Positions 1-8,957 are shown, counted from the stretch's first letter. The stretch: DNA of 64,000 nt from Alteromonadaceae bacterium XY-R5 (GCA_001660395.1 LXWE01000002.1:310001-374000); one strand, 5' to 3'. Notes: a model not told the origin generated them from the sequence alone. Made by a program: numbers and translations.

Positions 1-1
1 A

Positions 2-193
2 AATCGCCAAATTCGCCGTATGTGTGAGTTTTTAGGCTACGAAGTGACCAAGCTAAAACGTATCCGCATCATGCATTTTGAGCTGGGTTCATTAAAGCCG
101 GGCCAGTGGCGCAATGTCACTGAGCAAGAGTTGAAACAGCTGAATCAGGCGTTGGTATCTTCAAGTAAAACTGCCGGTAGCAGTGACGCATAA
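2..193 (+). CDS. rluF: 23S rRNA pseudouridine synthase RluF-like, C-terminal fragment
   Basis: This is the last 63 codons of a gene cut by the left edge, read in the frame that starts at base 2 and ends with TAA at 191-193. The peptide begins NRQIRRMCEFLGYEVTKLKR, which is the conserved C-terminal motif of RsuA/RluB/RluF-type pseudouridine synthases. The GYEV..L.R.RIM pattern fits RluF (23S rRNA U2604) better than RluB, whose motif reads NREVRRL. The short tail after WRNVTEQEL ends in a low-complexity SSSKTAGSSDA. The catalytic Asp lies outside the window, so the subfamily call rests only on this tail. Confidence 0.7.
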   Translation, partial: NRQIRRMCEFLGYEVTKLKRIRIMHFELGSLKPGQWRNVTEQELKQLNQALVSSSKTAGSSDA

Positions 194-200
194 ATAAAAG

Positions 201-219
201 GCCATCTTACGCAGATGGC
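201..219 (+). terminator. Possible weak terminator after rluF
   Basis: GCCATCT and AGATGGC form a 7-bp stem with loop TACGC, eight bases after the rluF stop. Only a broken T-rich tail follows (TTAATACTCTTAA), so this is a tentative call. Confidence 0.4.
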
Positions 220-336
220 TTAATACTCTTAATAAAGGGCAAGTCGCAGATGATCCGGGCTGGCCTTTTTTTGCAGCAACTGCATCTGCTCTTTCATCTT
301 TGTCGGCGCCTTAGGTACTTCATCTCATTACCATTG

Positions 337-369
337 ATTTATCAACATATGATGCTTAGGTTGATAAAT
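337..369. promoter_or_regulatory. 10-bp inverted repeat upstream of the sensor kinase
   Basis: ATTTATCAAC (337-346) and GTTGATAAAT (360-369) are perfect inverted copies separated by 13 bases. They lie about 65 bases before the kinase ATG. The size and position fit an operator for a dimeric regulator. The flanking bases are AT-rich and no T-tract follows, which argues against a terminator. The regulator is unknown. Confidence 0.45.
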
Positions 370-433
370 ACGTTAATCTTTTCAAATGCCTTAACACTTT
401 CTTCCTTGCGATAGAGTGCGACAGAGAACAACA

Positions 434-3400
434 ATGTTAAAGAAAGTATCAGGCATATATATTTCCATTTGCCTTATTCTGGTGATAGGTACGCTGGCGC
501 TTTTCGGCTGGTTTACAGACAGCCTCATTTATACTCGCTATGTCATGAATTTGCCTCAGATGCAGGTAAATACAGCTACCTGCTTTTTACTGTTAGGCAT
601 TGCCAGCCTGGGCATTTATAACGGGCTTACCAGATTGGGGACAGGGCTGGCCGGGCTGAGTTTGCTGATATCCGGGTTAACCGTATTTGAATATCTCACT
701 GGCTTTTCGTTAGGCATTGATACCTTTTTCTTCACTCCGCTGAATACTGGCGATTTGTTTCCGGGGCGGATGGCGTCAAACACCGCCATTTGTTTTGTCG
801 CCCTTTCTCTGCATGTAATTATGCGCTACCAATGCGATCAAAAAAGCTCGGTGGTGTGCGTTACTATGCTGTCCTTACTGCTGATCCCCGCATCTTTGGC
901 CAGCTATTCAGGTATCGGATATATATTTGGGTTGGAGCCTGAACTGGGGAGAGGCTATCTGGCGCGTATGTCGATTCCCACGACCTTGTCATTTTTATTC
1001 TTCTGCGTGATGGCGGTAGGTGAGCTGAAGAAGCAGCAACTCAAAGAGCTCAAACATTCCTTGAGTTATCTGGCGCTGTTGATTGTATTGGTGAGCATAG
1101 TTATCTGGCAGGCCCTGATCCATTATGAAGTGCAGCGCGCCATCAGCTATACCCAAGAGACGCTGCACAACCTGAATTCAGCCTTGTCATTGCAATATGA
1201 AAGTACCAAAACTGCGTTACAGCGTATGACGCGTCGCTGGGAGCTGGCCAATGGTACGGCTAAAGAGTTATGGCAGGAAGATGCGCTCAATTATGTCAAT
1301 GATCAACCCTGGTATCAGGCCCTGGAATGGGCTGACAGCCAAGGCGTTGTGCGCTGGGTGGTGCCTGAGGCTGGCAACGAAAAGGCGATTGATCTGGATT
1401 TGATCAGTGAGCCACATCGCCGCGCATTACTTGAAAACGCACGCTTAACTAAACAGGTCCAGTTATCGTCGCCGATAGAGCTGATGCAGGGAGGACGAGG
1501 CTGGTTAATGGTATTCCCGATTATTCTGAAAAATGGCCAGTTTGATGGTTACATGTTGGGCGTCTTTAAACTGAATACCTTTTTTGATCACGTTATCGAA
1601 CAGGGGTATCGGGAGTATTTTCATGTGTCGGCTTTTTATGATGAGCAGGCGGTTTATGCGTCTGAATCCGACTTCTTGAACTTTAGTGGCAGCATTGAAA
1701 TCCATCAGCCCTGGTTGCCCGGCTACCAAATCCAACTGCGGACGAAGCCGGTGGAATTAGCTAAATTTCGCACGCCTATTCCGCACTTTGCGTTGCTGAT
1801 TGGATTGGCCTTGTCCATTTTAGTGAGCATTGCGTTGTTTTACTGGAACCGCGCCAATGGGCATTTAGCCTCACTTTCTCGCCAGCGTCGACGCCTGTCT
1901 GAAAGTTTGCTCATTCAAAAAGCCTTTATTGAAAATTTAGGCGAAGCCGTAGTGGTGATTGATGAAAAGGGACGGATTAAAGAGTTCACTCCGGCAGCGC
2001 AAAAATTGTTTGGCTATAAAGCAGAGGACGTGATTGGGCAGCCCGTGAATATGCTGATGCCTGCGGATGTTGCACAGGTACATAATGACTATTTGTCTTT
2101 GTTTGTGCCAGATTCTCCTGCCTCTGTGTTAGGCCGGACCCGACAGCTCTTTGCCAAAACGAAGGATGGGAATCTGGTGCCGGTCGATATTGTGGTAACG
2201 AATGTTGTGCTGGAACAGAAAAGGCTGTTTCTCGCCTTAATTCGGGACATTTCTGAGCTGTTGAATTATCAGAATGAACTGCAACGGCAAACAGACATGG
2301 CCCGGGAAGCGAGCAGGGTCAAAAGTGAGTTTGTGGCCAATATGAGTCACGAAATTCGCACGCCGCTCAACGGCATTATGGGAACGCTACAAATTTTACA
2401 GCGGGATATCAGTGACGATAATCATGCCAGCTTTATAGATAAGGCGTTATTTTCGGCGCGTTCTTTGTTGACCATCATTAACGACATTTTGGATTTTTCT
2501 AAAATCGAGGCCAAGAAACTGAGTTTGGAAGCGATTGAGTTTTCAGGGATTCAGGTGATGGAATCTGTGATGTCAGATTTACTTCCAGTCGCTCGCACCA
2601 AGGATATCGGATTACGTAAAAAGGTGGCCGAAAACTACCACGATGGCTGGATCGGCGATCCGGTGCGGGTTAGGCAAATTTTATTGAACATAGTCTCAAA
2701 TGCGGTGAAATTTACCGAATACGGTGAGGTATCGGTTGAACTGAGTATGACGACTACAGCAGGTTATCCGCAATTATGTTTCACCGTGCGCGATACCGGC
2801 ATCGGCATGAACGAGGAAGCGGTTGCGTCTTTGTTCGAGCGCTTTAGTCAGGCGGATCACTCTACTACGCGCAAATTTGGTGGCACCGGCCTGGGCATGG
2901 CTATCACCCAAACGCTTACACAAATGATGCAGGGGAAAATAGACGTCATCAGCACTCCCGGTAAAGGCAGTGTTTTTAAGGTGTTATTGCCATTGGAAAA
3001 GGCCGCCGTAGAGCCCGTTCAGACGAACAAAACAGAGACCATCAAACAACCGGATCTGCAAGGAAAACGTATCCTGATAGCAGAAGATAATGAAATCAAT
3101 CGCGAAGTTATTTTCTCTATGCTGGCCCCAACCAATGCCAAAATTCTGTTCGCTGAAAATGGCCGTATAGCCATCGAAGCCGCATCAGCATATCAATTCG
3201 ATTTGGTCTTGATGGATATTCATATGCCAGAGATGGATGGCGAGCAGGCTTGTTTAATACTGAAGAAGCAATTTCCATTGCTGCCTGTTATTGCCGTCAC
3301 AGCCGATGTGATGGAGCAAAATATTATGCATTACAAAGAAGTCGGCTTTGATGGCCAGTTGGCGAAGCCCATTGAAATGCAGCACTTGTATGATTTACTG

Positions 3401-3442
3401 ATATCGGTGCTATTGACGACTGACGGGCAGTTGCGCGTATAA
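434..3442 (+). CDS. Hybrid sensor histidine kinase (CHASE-PAS-HisKA-HATPase-REC)
   Basis: This is an inner-membrane hybrid kinase of about 1000 residues (numbering from the upstream GTG at 416; ATG 434 is preferred, and neither start has a strong Shine-Dalgarno site). The N-terminus has about six or seven membrane segments (residues 10-235). A periplasmic CHASE-like region follows (about 260-400, with the typical ALEWADSQGVVRWVVPEAGN stretch), then another membrane helix near 455-475. A PAS domain spans about 505-615. HisKA carries SHEIRTPLNG with the phospho-accepting His at 645. HATPase runs about 745-860, with DTGIGM and GGTGLGM boxes. The C-terminal receiver (about 882-1000) has phospho-acceptor Asp 934 in LMDIHMPEMDG. 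CHASE domains bind small extracellular ligands, but the ligand here is unknown. No partner regulator or output gene is adjacent, so phosphotransfer to a distant HPt protein is likely. Confidence 0.9.
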   Translation: MLKKVSGIYISICLILVIGTLALFGWFTDSLIYTRYVMNLPQMQVNTATCFLLLGIASLGIYNGLTRLGTGLAGLSLLISGLTVFEYLTGFSLGIDTFFFTPLNTGDLFPGRMASNTAICFVALSLHVIMRYQCDQKSSVVCVTMLSLLLIPASLASYSGIGYIFGLEPELGRGYLARMSIPTTLSFLFFCVMAVGELKKQQLKELKHSLSYLALLIVLVSIVIWQALIHYEVQRAISYTQETLHNLNSALSLQYESTKTALQRMTRRWELANGTAKELWQEDALNYVNDQPWYQALEWADSQGVVRWVVPEAGNEKAIDLDLISEPHRRALLENARLTKQVQLSSPIELMQGGRGWLMVFPIILKNGQFDGYMLGVFKLNTFFDHVIEQGYREYFHVSAFYDEQAVYASESDFLNFSGSIEIHQPWLPGYQIQLRTKPVELAKFRTPIPHFALLIGLALSILVSIALFYWNRANGHLASLSRQRRRLSESLLIQKAFIENLGEAVVVIDEKGRIKEFTPAAQKLFGYKAEDVIGQPVNMLMPADVAQVHNDYLSLFVPDSPASVLGRTRQLFAKTKDGNLVPVDIVVTNVVLEQKRLFLALIRDISELLNYQNELQRQTDMAREASRVKSEFVANMSHEIRTPLNGIMGTLQILQRDISDDNHASFIDKALFSARSLLTIINDILDFSKIEAKKLSLEAIEFSGIQVMESVMSDLLPVARTKDIGLRKKVAENYHDGWIGDPVRVRQILLNIVSNAVKFTEYGEVSVELSMTTTAGYPQLCFTVRDTGIGMNEEAVASLFERFSQADHSTTRKFGGTGLGMAITQTLTQMMQGKIDVISTPGKGSVFKVLLPLEKAAVEPVQTNKTETIKQPDLQGKRILIAEDNEINREVIFSMLAPTNAKILFAENGRIAIEAASAYQFDLVLMDIHMPEMDGEQACLILKKQFPLLPVIAVTADVMEQNIMHYKEVGFDGQLAKPIEMQHLYDLLISVLLTTDGQLRV

Positions 3443-3494
3443 AAGCGCGTCATTAGCTACACTAGTAGAACTCATGTAACAAAGGACGTCAGTG

Positions 3495-3800
3495 ATGAGA
3501 TTGTTAGTTGCGATAATGGCGGTAGCCGTTGTTAGTTACAGCGCATCTGCTGCGGAGAGTCAGGGCAAAACGGCCATGCGCTGTCAGACCAAACTGGTGA
3601 TGTTGGGGGATTCCAGCCTCGAAGTACTGCAAAAATGTGGTGAACCGGACAGCAAAGAAACTCTAGGTGTGATTGAAATTGACGGTGAGTTTGTGAATGT
3701 CAGTCGCTATGCCTATCAGCCGGGTAAGGGCCTGTTTCTGAAAATCCTCGAATTTCACAATGGTAAGCTGTTTAGTGTGGTCGATGGCCCCAGGCAGTAA
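3495..3800 (+). CDS. DUF2845 domain-containing exported protein
   Basis: This is a 101-residue protein with a Sec signal peptide (about residues 1-20, ending SASA). The mature part MRCQTKLVMLGDSSLEVLQKCGEPD matches the DUF2845 pattern: a Cys, the G-D-S turn, then V..KCGEP. Two conserved Cys could form a disulfide in the periplasm. An AAAGGA site at 3480-3485 precedes ATG 3495 by nine bases. This favours that ATG over the in-frame GTG at 3492. The family has no established function. It sits alone between the kinase and the HAD gene. Confidence 0.75.
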   Translation: MRLLVAIMAVAVVSYSASAAESQGKTAMRCQTKLVMLGDSSLEVLQKCGEPDSKETLGVIEIDGEFVNVSRYAYQPGKGLFLKILEFHNGKLFSVVDGPRQ

Positions 3801-3870
3801 CAGACACCTAAACTTCACAAGCGTATCCAGCTTAGCCATGCTAACGTGAGTTTTTACACAGGAGGTAACT

Positions 3871-4515
3871 ATGATCCGTGGCGTGATTTTTGACCTGGAT
3901 GGCACTTTAACCAACACCTTGCCCATGTGCATTCGCCTGTTTCAGCAAACCCTGTCGCCGCTGGTGGGGCGGGAGTTGAGCAGCGATGAGATTGTTGCCA
4001 CCTTCGGGCCATCTGAGGAAGGCACCATTCGCCAGCTAGCGCCAGACCATTATCAGCAGGCGCTGGATACGTACCTGACCTTGTATGAGCAAAATCTGTT
4101 GCCAGAATCCGGCCCCTTTGCCGGCACCCTCGACTGGCTGGATAGCCTGCATGTCTCGCCGTTGCGGTTGGCCCTGGTCACAGGCAAAGGCCCGCTAAGC
4201 ACGCCAGTCACGCTGGAGCGTTACGGGCTGGCCCATTATTTTGAAAAAGTGGCCACCGGCTCGCCTGAGGGCGTGATCAAAACCCAGCATATCGCCAATA
4301 TTGTTGCCGACTGGCAGTTGCCCGCAGACGAGGTGATTTATGTGGGCGATGCGTTGTCGGATGTGATTGCAGCAAAGGCTGCCGGGGTGAAAATGTTATC
4401 GGCCGCCTGGGTGTTATCTGAGCAGGAAATTGCTGAAGTCGACGCACACCAACCTGAGTTTATCGCCCGCTCGGTAGCCGATGCCCGTGATTGGCTGGCG
4501 GCTCAGGTGGGCTAG
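3871..4515 (+). CDS. HAD-superfamily phosphatase (phosphoglycolate phosphatase-like)
   Basis: This 214-residue cytoplasmic hydrolase has all HAD motifs. Motif I is FDLDGTLTNT (nucleophile Asp near residue 8, acid/base Asp two residues on). Motif II is the VTGK Thr region near 109. The motif III Lys lies in the IKTQH region, and motif IV is YVGDALSDVIAAKAAG (about 156-171). An alpha-helical cap lies between motifs I and II, as in the HAD-IA (Gph/PpaX/phosphonatase) subfamily. A strong AGGAGGT site precedes the ATG. The substrate cannot be read from the sequence. Phosphoglycolate or another small phosphoester is the family default. Confidence 0.8.
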   Translation: MIRGVIFDLDGTLTNTLPMCIRLFQQTLSPLVGRELSSDEIVATFGPSEEGTIRQLAPDHYQQALDTYLTLYEQNLLPESGPFAGTLDWLDSLHVSPLRLALVTGKGPLSTPVTLERYGLAHYFEKVATGSPEGVIKTQHIANIVADWQLPADEVIYVGDALSDVIAAKAAGVKMLSAAWVLSEQEIAEVDAHQPEFIARSVADARDWLAAQVG

Positions 4516-4557
4516 TCTGGCTGTTGACTGCGCGCGAGTATGGCATCGAGATGTGAA

Positions 4558-4580
4558 AAAGGGGCAGTAGATGCCCCTTT
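4558..4580. terminator. Bidirectional terminator between HAD and DUF3718 genes
   Basis: AAAGGGGCA (4558-4566) pairs with TGCCCCTTT (4572-4580) over a 5-base loop. It has A-runs on the left and T-runs on the right, so it can serve both convergent genes. Confidence 0.8.
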
Positions 4581-4643
4581 CTGTATTTGGCTGACCCAAT
4601 TCGAGTCGTCCGGAATGTTTACTCGTGTCGGCCCCCGCACTTA

Positions 4644-4976
4644 TTAACGAGCGGCCAGAGTGGAGATGTCCAAATCGCGTGAATATTCACCACGGGTAAT
4701 GTAATCGTTAGTGGCTACCGGGTTCGCACCGTATTTTTCGACGAACTGCACGATATCCATATTGTTGCACTGGACGTTTTCTGCCACGTAGCGTTTGCTT
4801 AAGCCGGAATCTTTGATGGCTTTAAGCAATTCGATTTTTTTACCACTTGCTGCGCTCAGGCAGATATTGGTGGTAACACTATCGTCGGTGCCAACCAGTT
4901 GTTGAGAGGCATTGGCAACGCCCATAGCAGAAACAGACAAAGTGATAACAGCCAGAGTATTGATTAATTTGTTCAT
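4644..4976 (-). CDS. DUF3718 domain-containing exported protein
   Basis: This is a 110-residue protein with a clear signal peptide (MNKLINTLAVITLSVSAMGV, cleavage after ANA). The mature part matches the small DUF3718 family of Alteromonadales and Shewanella: D-S-V-T-T-N-I-C near the start, then Y-V-A-E-N-V-Q-C-N and F-V-E-K-Y-G. Two Cys (about 38 and 69) probably form a disulfide. An AGGA site lies eight bases upstream of the ATG. It is monocistronic and ends against the shared terminator. Function unknown. Confidence 0.75.
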   Translation of the reverse strand: MNKLINTLAVITLSVSAMGVANASQQLVGTDDSVTTNICLSAASGKKIELLKAIKDSGLSKRYVAENVQCNNMDIVQFVEKYGANPVATNDYITRGEYSRDLDISTLAAR

Positions 4977-5706
4977 AATGAGATCCTTTTTTACATGTAT
5001 TGGTGCGTTATTCAGGCCAGTATTTTGAGTTCAGTGAACGCTGCTTACCCAACGACTTCCATTCGATACATGAACTCAGTTACCTGTGACTTAGCTAGAG
5101 CAAAGCCAATGCCAAAGTTTATTTTCATTATTTATCAATGAGTTATGCTGTCTCTCTGGGTTTGTGTGAAAATCCATTTGGTCTGCTTGAAAGAGTTTTT
5201 AATAAATTGGCTAAATAGTGGTCATTTTGACGAATTGGGTTGGTGTGGTAAGGCATCAGTTGGTCTCAAGGCTACTTAAATGAGCCGGAATAACAGGCCC
5301 TAAGCATGCGCGGGAAAAGAGGGATGCAAGCAGGAAAAATAAAGACGATTAAAAGAAAACAAGGAAAAGAGAAAATCACATGTCTGAACGAGTGCCGCAA
5401 GTGAACAGGTCACTGATAATGCATACCCACAGATCGGGCACGGGTTAGATTACTTGTACTTCCTTATACTCGTTCTGACCGCTTTGGAATTTGAGTTAGA
5501 CCAACTCTGATATTCGACATCTACTTTATGACCGAAAAGTGCGAATAGCGGAAATAAGATACATAAGGCCATCTGCTCAAAGCGGAAGTTTGTCAGTAGT
5601 GAAAATCAAAGTAGACTTTGGTATTTATAGGGAAGTCACAGAAAACTTTATCTTCAAATCATTATTTATACAGTCATTACAAAAAACTACTGAAGCAAAT
5701 TAATCT
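4977..5706. other. 730-bp gene-free, AT-rich stretch
   Basis: No convincing gene was seen. The left end holds the DUF3718 promoter region and an 8-bp inverted repeat TGAGTTCA (5026-5033) / TGAACTCA (5071-5078). A 32-codon reading frame at 5306-5404 would encode a very Lys/Arg-rich peptide but has no good ribosome site. From here to about 10.6 kb the DNA is visibly more AT-rich than on either side, so this stretch may mark one border of acquired DNA. Confidence 0.5.
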
Positions 5707-6096
5707 ATGGTTTTAATTAAAAACTCACAACAATTAGTGATTGAAGCTAATAACCAGATCAGAACCTTGACCATTGATGAGGCTATACAGGCTTACATAT
5801 CGTCGTCAGCAATTTTCGTAGATATTCGCGAGCAATTTGAACTTGAACAGAGAGGACGTATTCCTGGAACCATTCATATCCCTCGAGGTGTTCTAGAGTT
5901 TAAAGTTGACCCCGATAGCCCGTATTTTGATTCGGTATTTGATAAGCCGGAACCTATTATTTTGTTTTGTCAAAGTGGTTGGCGCTCTGCCTTAGCAACC
6001 CTGGCATTGCAAAATATGGGCATTCACTCTGTTGCCCATATTGACGGTGGGTATGCTGCGTGGCTTGGTGCGGGTGGTAAGGTTGACGGTCGTTAA
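5707..6096 (+). CDS. Rhodanese-like sulfurtransferase, single domain
   Basis: This is a 129-residue single-domain rhodanese without a signal peptide. Typical elements are [18 protein letters not shown] (residues 37-54), the HIPRG turn, and the active loop CQSGWR (88-93) with persulfide-forming Cys88 and the closing Arg93. The C-terminus [14 protein letters not shown] is also standard. Rhodaneses carry sulfane sulfur. Its stop overlaps by four bases the end of a convergent mnmA gene, whose product needs persulfide sulfur, so a functional link is possible but unproven. The ribosome site is poor and the composition is AT-rich. A GlpE-like or generic role is the alternative. Confidence 0.8.
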   Translation: MVLIKNSQQLVIEANNQIRTLTIDEAIQAYISSSAIFVDIREQFELEQRGRIPGTIHIPRGVLEFKVDPDSPYFDSVFDKPEPIILFCQSGWRSALATLALQNMGIHSVAHIDGGYAAWLGAGGKVDGR

Positions 6097-7202
6097 TCGA
6101 TGACTGCGCCGCCCAGACATATTTCACCTTTGTAAATGACAACGGATTGTCCAGGCGTAACCGCTGAAACCGGGGAATCAAACTCAACTGAAATAGAGTC
6201 TTTGTTAACCAAAGTAATTTTTGCCGCAATATCTTGTTGTCGGTATCTCGTTTTCACTGTTAAAGGTTGATTTAGGCGAGAGTCAGGTGAATCTCCAATC
6301 CAATTCACTTTCGAGGCAGTAAGATGCTGCGTATAAAGTTTCGGGTGGTTCTTTCCCTGGGCGACAATCAAACGGTTAGTGCTGACTTCTTTATCCACCA
6401 CATACCAAGGTTCGTCTGAACTATTGTTTCGTCCCCCAATGCCCAGCCCCTTACGCTGCCCTAATGTATGAAACATTAAGCTTTGGTGGTGCCCAATAAC
6501 GTTGCCATCGGTGTCGACTATTTCGCCAGGCTTAGCAGGTAAAAATTGCCCGATAAAGTCGGTAAATTTTCTTTCACCAATAAAGCAAATTCCAGTTGAA
6601 TCCTTTTTCCTGGCCGTTACTAATTGTTGGGTTTCGGCAATATGCCGAACCGTTTGTTTGGACAATTCACCTACGGGAAAAAGTGCCTTTGCAATTTGTT
6701 CTTGGGACAGAGCATAGAGAAAATAGCTTTGATCCTTGTTGCTATCTAGCCCTCGCAATAATTGCCAATGACTATCGTGGAATCGTTTTCTTACGTAGTG
6801 CCCGGTGGCAATATAATCAGCGTGTAAGTCTTCGCAGGCATATTCCAAAAATGCCTTAAATTTGATTTCCTTATTGCACAAAATATCCGGATTAGGTGTT
6901 CGTCCAATTTTGTATTCATTAAGGAAATGCTCAAACACGTTATCCCAATATTCCGCTGAAAAATTTATCGCGTGAAGGTGAATTCCCAATTTGTCACAGA
7001 CTGCCTGAGCATCGGCGAGATCCTGAGCCGCAGAGCAGTATTCTTCTGTATCGTCTTCTTCCCAGTTTTTCATAAAAAGGCCTTCAACCTGAAAGCCTTG
7101 TTGAAGTAAAAGGTAAGCTGCTACCGATGAATCTACGCCGCCGGACATCCCCACAATGACCTTTGGCTTAGCAGTTCTTTTATAGTTTGATAAGCCTTGC
7201 AT
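6093..7202 (-). CDS. mnmA: tRNA-specific 2-thiouridylase MnmA
   Basis: This 369-residue enzyme makes 2-thiouridine at the wobble position of tRNA-Lys/Glu/Gln, using ATP and a persulfide relay. The PP-loop SGGVDSS is at residues 20-26. The two catalytic cysteines are present with normal spacing: Cys109 in [12 protein letters not shown] and Cys206 in [13 protein letters not shown]. The GLGIGG motif of the C-terminal half is intact. Length is normal. It starts one base after the DUF2938 stop, so the two genes are probably translated from one message. In related genomes mnmA usually sits beside hflD and purB. This setting beside rhodanese and stress genes, in AT-rich DNA, makes a second acquired copy possible. 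Confidence 0.92.
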   Translation of the reverse strand: MQGLSNYKRTAKPKVIVGMSGGVDSSVAAYLLLQQGFQVEGLFMKNWEEDDTEEYCSAAQDLADAQAVCDKLGIHLHAINFSAEYWDNVFEHFLNEYKIGRTPNPDILCNKEIKFKAFLEYACEDLHADYIATGHYVRKRFHDSHWQLLRGLDSNKDQSYFLYALSQEQIAKALFPVGELSKQTVRHIAETQQLVTARKKDSTGICFIGERKFTDFIGQFLPAKPGEIVDTDGNVIGHHQSLMFHTLGQRKGLGIGGRNNSSDEPWYVVDKEVSTNRLIVAQGKNHPKLYTQHLTASKVNWIGDSPDSRLNQPLTVKTRYRQQDIAAKITLVNKDSISVEFDSPVSAVTPGQSVVIYKGEICLGGAVID

Positions 7203-7203
7203 A

Positions 7204-7683
7204 TCAGTAAATTATCGCCAAACCGTATTGGGCCAAGGCAAATATCCCATGAGCAATCATCAGATAAATGTAAGTGGCTAATTTATTAGGCAGTAGGCGA
7301 CCAAAGAAACCGCCGCCTAAGCCTGGCATCAAGATAGCCAGTCCAGCGAACGTACTAAGAATTAAGCCTACGACAATAGTTGGTAGTAATGTTGGGACAC
7401 TGATAAATTCACTGCCGTAGATAATGATAATTAGTGCGGCGTAAGCGATACCCACGACATAATGAAATAGCCAACCAATGATTTTTTCTAACATAGAAGG
7501 TGGATTGGGGTTGCTATTGTCAACCACAAACTGACCGCTTGGAAACGCCTTTAACCAGCGCCCGACCACTCCCCAATCAGTTGGAGGTATGCCTGTTATT
7601 TTTTTAACAAGGGTTACCCAAATGTCCAGGGCAATTGTTGAGCCTATGCCTACAAACAGGCAAAACGCGACTATGTTTTCCAT
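7204..7683 (-). CDS. DUF2938 family membrane protein
   Basis: This 159-residue protein has four predicted membrane helices (about 2-20, 70-90, 98-120 and 135-157). It shows the DUF2938 signature: [16 protein letters not shown] near the start, [26 protein letters not shown], and [16 protein letters not shown]. The family has no known activity. It is the first gene of a two-gene unit with mnmA (one-base gap). It faces the OsmC gene across a region holding a TetR-type operator, so its expression may respond to the same regulator. Confidence 0.7.
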   Translation of the reverse strand: MENIVAFCLFVGIGSTIALDIWVTLVKKITGIPPTDWGVVGRWLKAFPSGQFVVDNSNPNPPSMLEKIIGWLFHYVVGIAYAALIIIIYGSEFISVPTLLPTIVVGLILSTFAGLAILMPGLGGGFFGRLLPNKLATYIYLMIAHGIFALAQYGLAIIY

Positions 7684-7748
7684 ATTCCTATTAACTCCCA
7701 GGGTGAATCAGCGGTGCTGATGAATCGGTTCTCATACTTGCACTATAA

Positions 7749-7770
7749 TTATGGATCAATTAGTCTATAA
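7749..7770. promoter_or_regulatory. TetR-type operator copy 1 (in front of OsmC gene)
   Basis: This 22-bp site has the form TTATGGA-N8-TCTATAA. It matches the two sites beside the tetR gene, starting TTATRGAT and ending TYYATAA. It lies 62 bases upstream of the OsmC start. A second small palindrome, GTTCC-AGT-GGAAC (7771-7783), abuts it. Confidence 0.7.
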
Positions 7771-7832
7771 GTTCCAGTGGAACTATCGCAGTGCTATGAC
7801 TGCTGCGATTAAAATATATGTGGAGTATTGAT

Positions 7833-8252
7833 ATGAACATTAATTTACAGTCAACCTGGATCGGCGGAAAAAGCGGAAAAGGGGAAGTCAAAAGTGACAA
7901 CTTCAGTGCTACCGTCACTATTCCATCGGTATATGGTGGCCAAGGAACGGACTCCAATCCGAAAGAGTTATTTGTGGCATCAACGGCAACCTGTTTTATT
8001 TCAACTCTTACCGCAATGATTGAAGGCAAAAAGTTGGATATCGTTAGCTTGAGTGTTGATACCGAAGCAAACGCAGGTGATGAAGACTTCTCGATTACCC
8101 ACACGGCGAATGTCGTATTACCTCAGGGCGCAAGCGAGAGTGATATTGCTAAAGCTGAAACACTTGTGGCTTCAGCAGATAAGATATGCACTGTTGGAAA
8201 TCTAGCGAGAAAAGCGGGCGTAAAAATTGACGCCATTGCAAATATTTCTTAA
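7833..8252 (+). CDS. OsmC/Ohr family peroxiredoxin
   Basis: This 139-residue OsmC-fold protein would detoxify organic or fatty-acid hydroperoxides in the cytoplasm. Both redox cysteines are present: Cys54 in STATCFISTL and Cys119 in ADKICTVGNLARK. The Arg-side loop and the NPKELFVAS motif are also present. ATG 7833 is preferred to the upstream in-frame ATG 7818, because TGGAG (7821-7825) is well placed for it. The sequence is closer to the general OsmC/YhfA group than to classical Ohr. A palindromic operator just upstream links it to the neighbouring TetR regulator. A 13-bp-stem terminator follows. Confidence 0.87.
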   Translation: MNINLQSTWIGGKSGKGEVKSDNFSATVTIPSVYGGQGTDSNPKELFVASTATCFISTLTAMIEGKKLDIVSLSVDTEANAGDEDFSITHTANVVLPQGASESDIAKAETLVASADKICTVGNLARKAGVKIDAIANIS

Positions 8253-8260
8253 TTTCCATC

Positions 8261-8292
8261 ATGTTACCCGCGCTAGTGTGCGCGGGTAACAT
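8261..8292. terminator. Strong bidirectional terminator between OsmC and tetR genes
   Basis: A perfect 13-bp stem (ATGTTACCCGCGC / GCGCGGGTAACAT) with loop TAGTGT lies between the convergent stops. T-tracts are weak on both sides, but the stem is very stable. Confidence 0.8.
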
Positions 8293-8306
8293 CAATAAAT
8301 TAGTCA

Positions 8307-8909
8307 CTAATTCATTGGACTAGTCCAGTTCATCAATAAATAATCAACAGCAGCCAAAAGTTGTTCTTCAGTTGCGCCATCTTTGGCTTGGATTGAAATG
8401 CCTTTAACAAAGCTATCTAGCATCAGAGTATAACTTTCGGCATCAGTTGTAGCTGCTAATTCACCTCGTTCAATACCGCGTGTTACGCAGCGAAAAATAG
8501 CATCCCGGGTTTGTTTTCTAACTGAGAAGGTGAGCGTTTCGACCTCTTTATTGTCGTCACAGCAGTTCATTCCAGATAGCACTGCCATACATCCTTGTGG
8601 CGAGGTGGAAGAGGTTTGCACTGCTACGGTATGTCTTAACATGCTTTGAATCGCTTGCTTAGGAGATTTAGAGCCATCGTCTAGGTACGAAGTGACTTCA
8701 CCACAGGTATCGGTGTAGCGTTTTAAACATTCTTCATAAAGCGCCTTCTTCGATCCAAAGGCAGCATAAAAACTCGCTGATGACAGGTTCAGCACAGTAC
8801 GCAAATCCGCTAAAGACGTAGTTTCGAAGCCTTTTTCCCAAAATGTATTCATTGCCGTTTCAATCGCTTTCTCGCGGTCAAACTCTCGTGGACGACCAGT
8901 TCTCGCCAT
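8307..8909 (-). CDS. TetR/AcrR-family repressor
   Basis: This 200-residue regulator has an N-terminal TetR helix-turn-helix: ARTGRPREFDREKAIETAMN, then FETTSLADLRTVLNLSSASFYAAFGSKKALYEE (about 28-60). The C-terminal domain has a paired Cys in GMNCCDDNKE (about 90) and another Cys in SPQGCM, so a thiol-based redox or electrophile trigger is conceivable. GGAGG lies seven bases before ATG 8909 and abuts ATG 8915, so 8909 is chosen. It is divergent from an MFS pump, and two near-identical palindromes lie between them. A third copy lies before the OsmC gene, which suggests autorepression and control of the whole cluster. Confidence 0.88.
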   Translation of the reverse strand: MARTGRPREFDREKAIETAMNTFWEKGFETTSLADLRTVLNLSSASFYAAFGSKKALYEECLKRYTDTCGEVTSYLDDGSKSPKQAIQSMLRHTVAVQTSSTSPQGCMAVLSGMNCCDDNKEVETLTFSVRKQTRDAIFRCVTRGIERGELAATTDAESYTLMLDSFVKGISIQAKDGATEEQLLAAVDYLLMNWTSPMN

Positions 8910-8931
8910 ATTCATTCCTCCAAACCATATA

Positions 8932-8953
8932 TTATAGATTAATCATTCCATAA
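8932..8953. promoter_or_regulatory. TetR-type operator copy 2 (tetR side)
   Basis: This 22-bp site of form TTATAGA-N8-TCCATAA lies 22 bases before the tetR ATG, where it would cover that gene's promoter or transcription start. Confidence 0.75.
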
Positions 8954-8957
8954 AAGT

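Noticed and set aside
232-297. Short minus-strand reading frame ending ...SPDHLRLALY between rluF and the kinase
   Set aside because: Only 22 codons from an internal ATG with in-frame stops just upstream and no ribosome site. At most a decayed remnant.
5306-5404. 32-codon Lys/Arg-rich reading frame
   Set aside because: No ribosome site, no recognisable similarity, and a purine-rich stretch easily yields such a basic peptide by chance.
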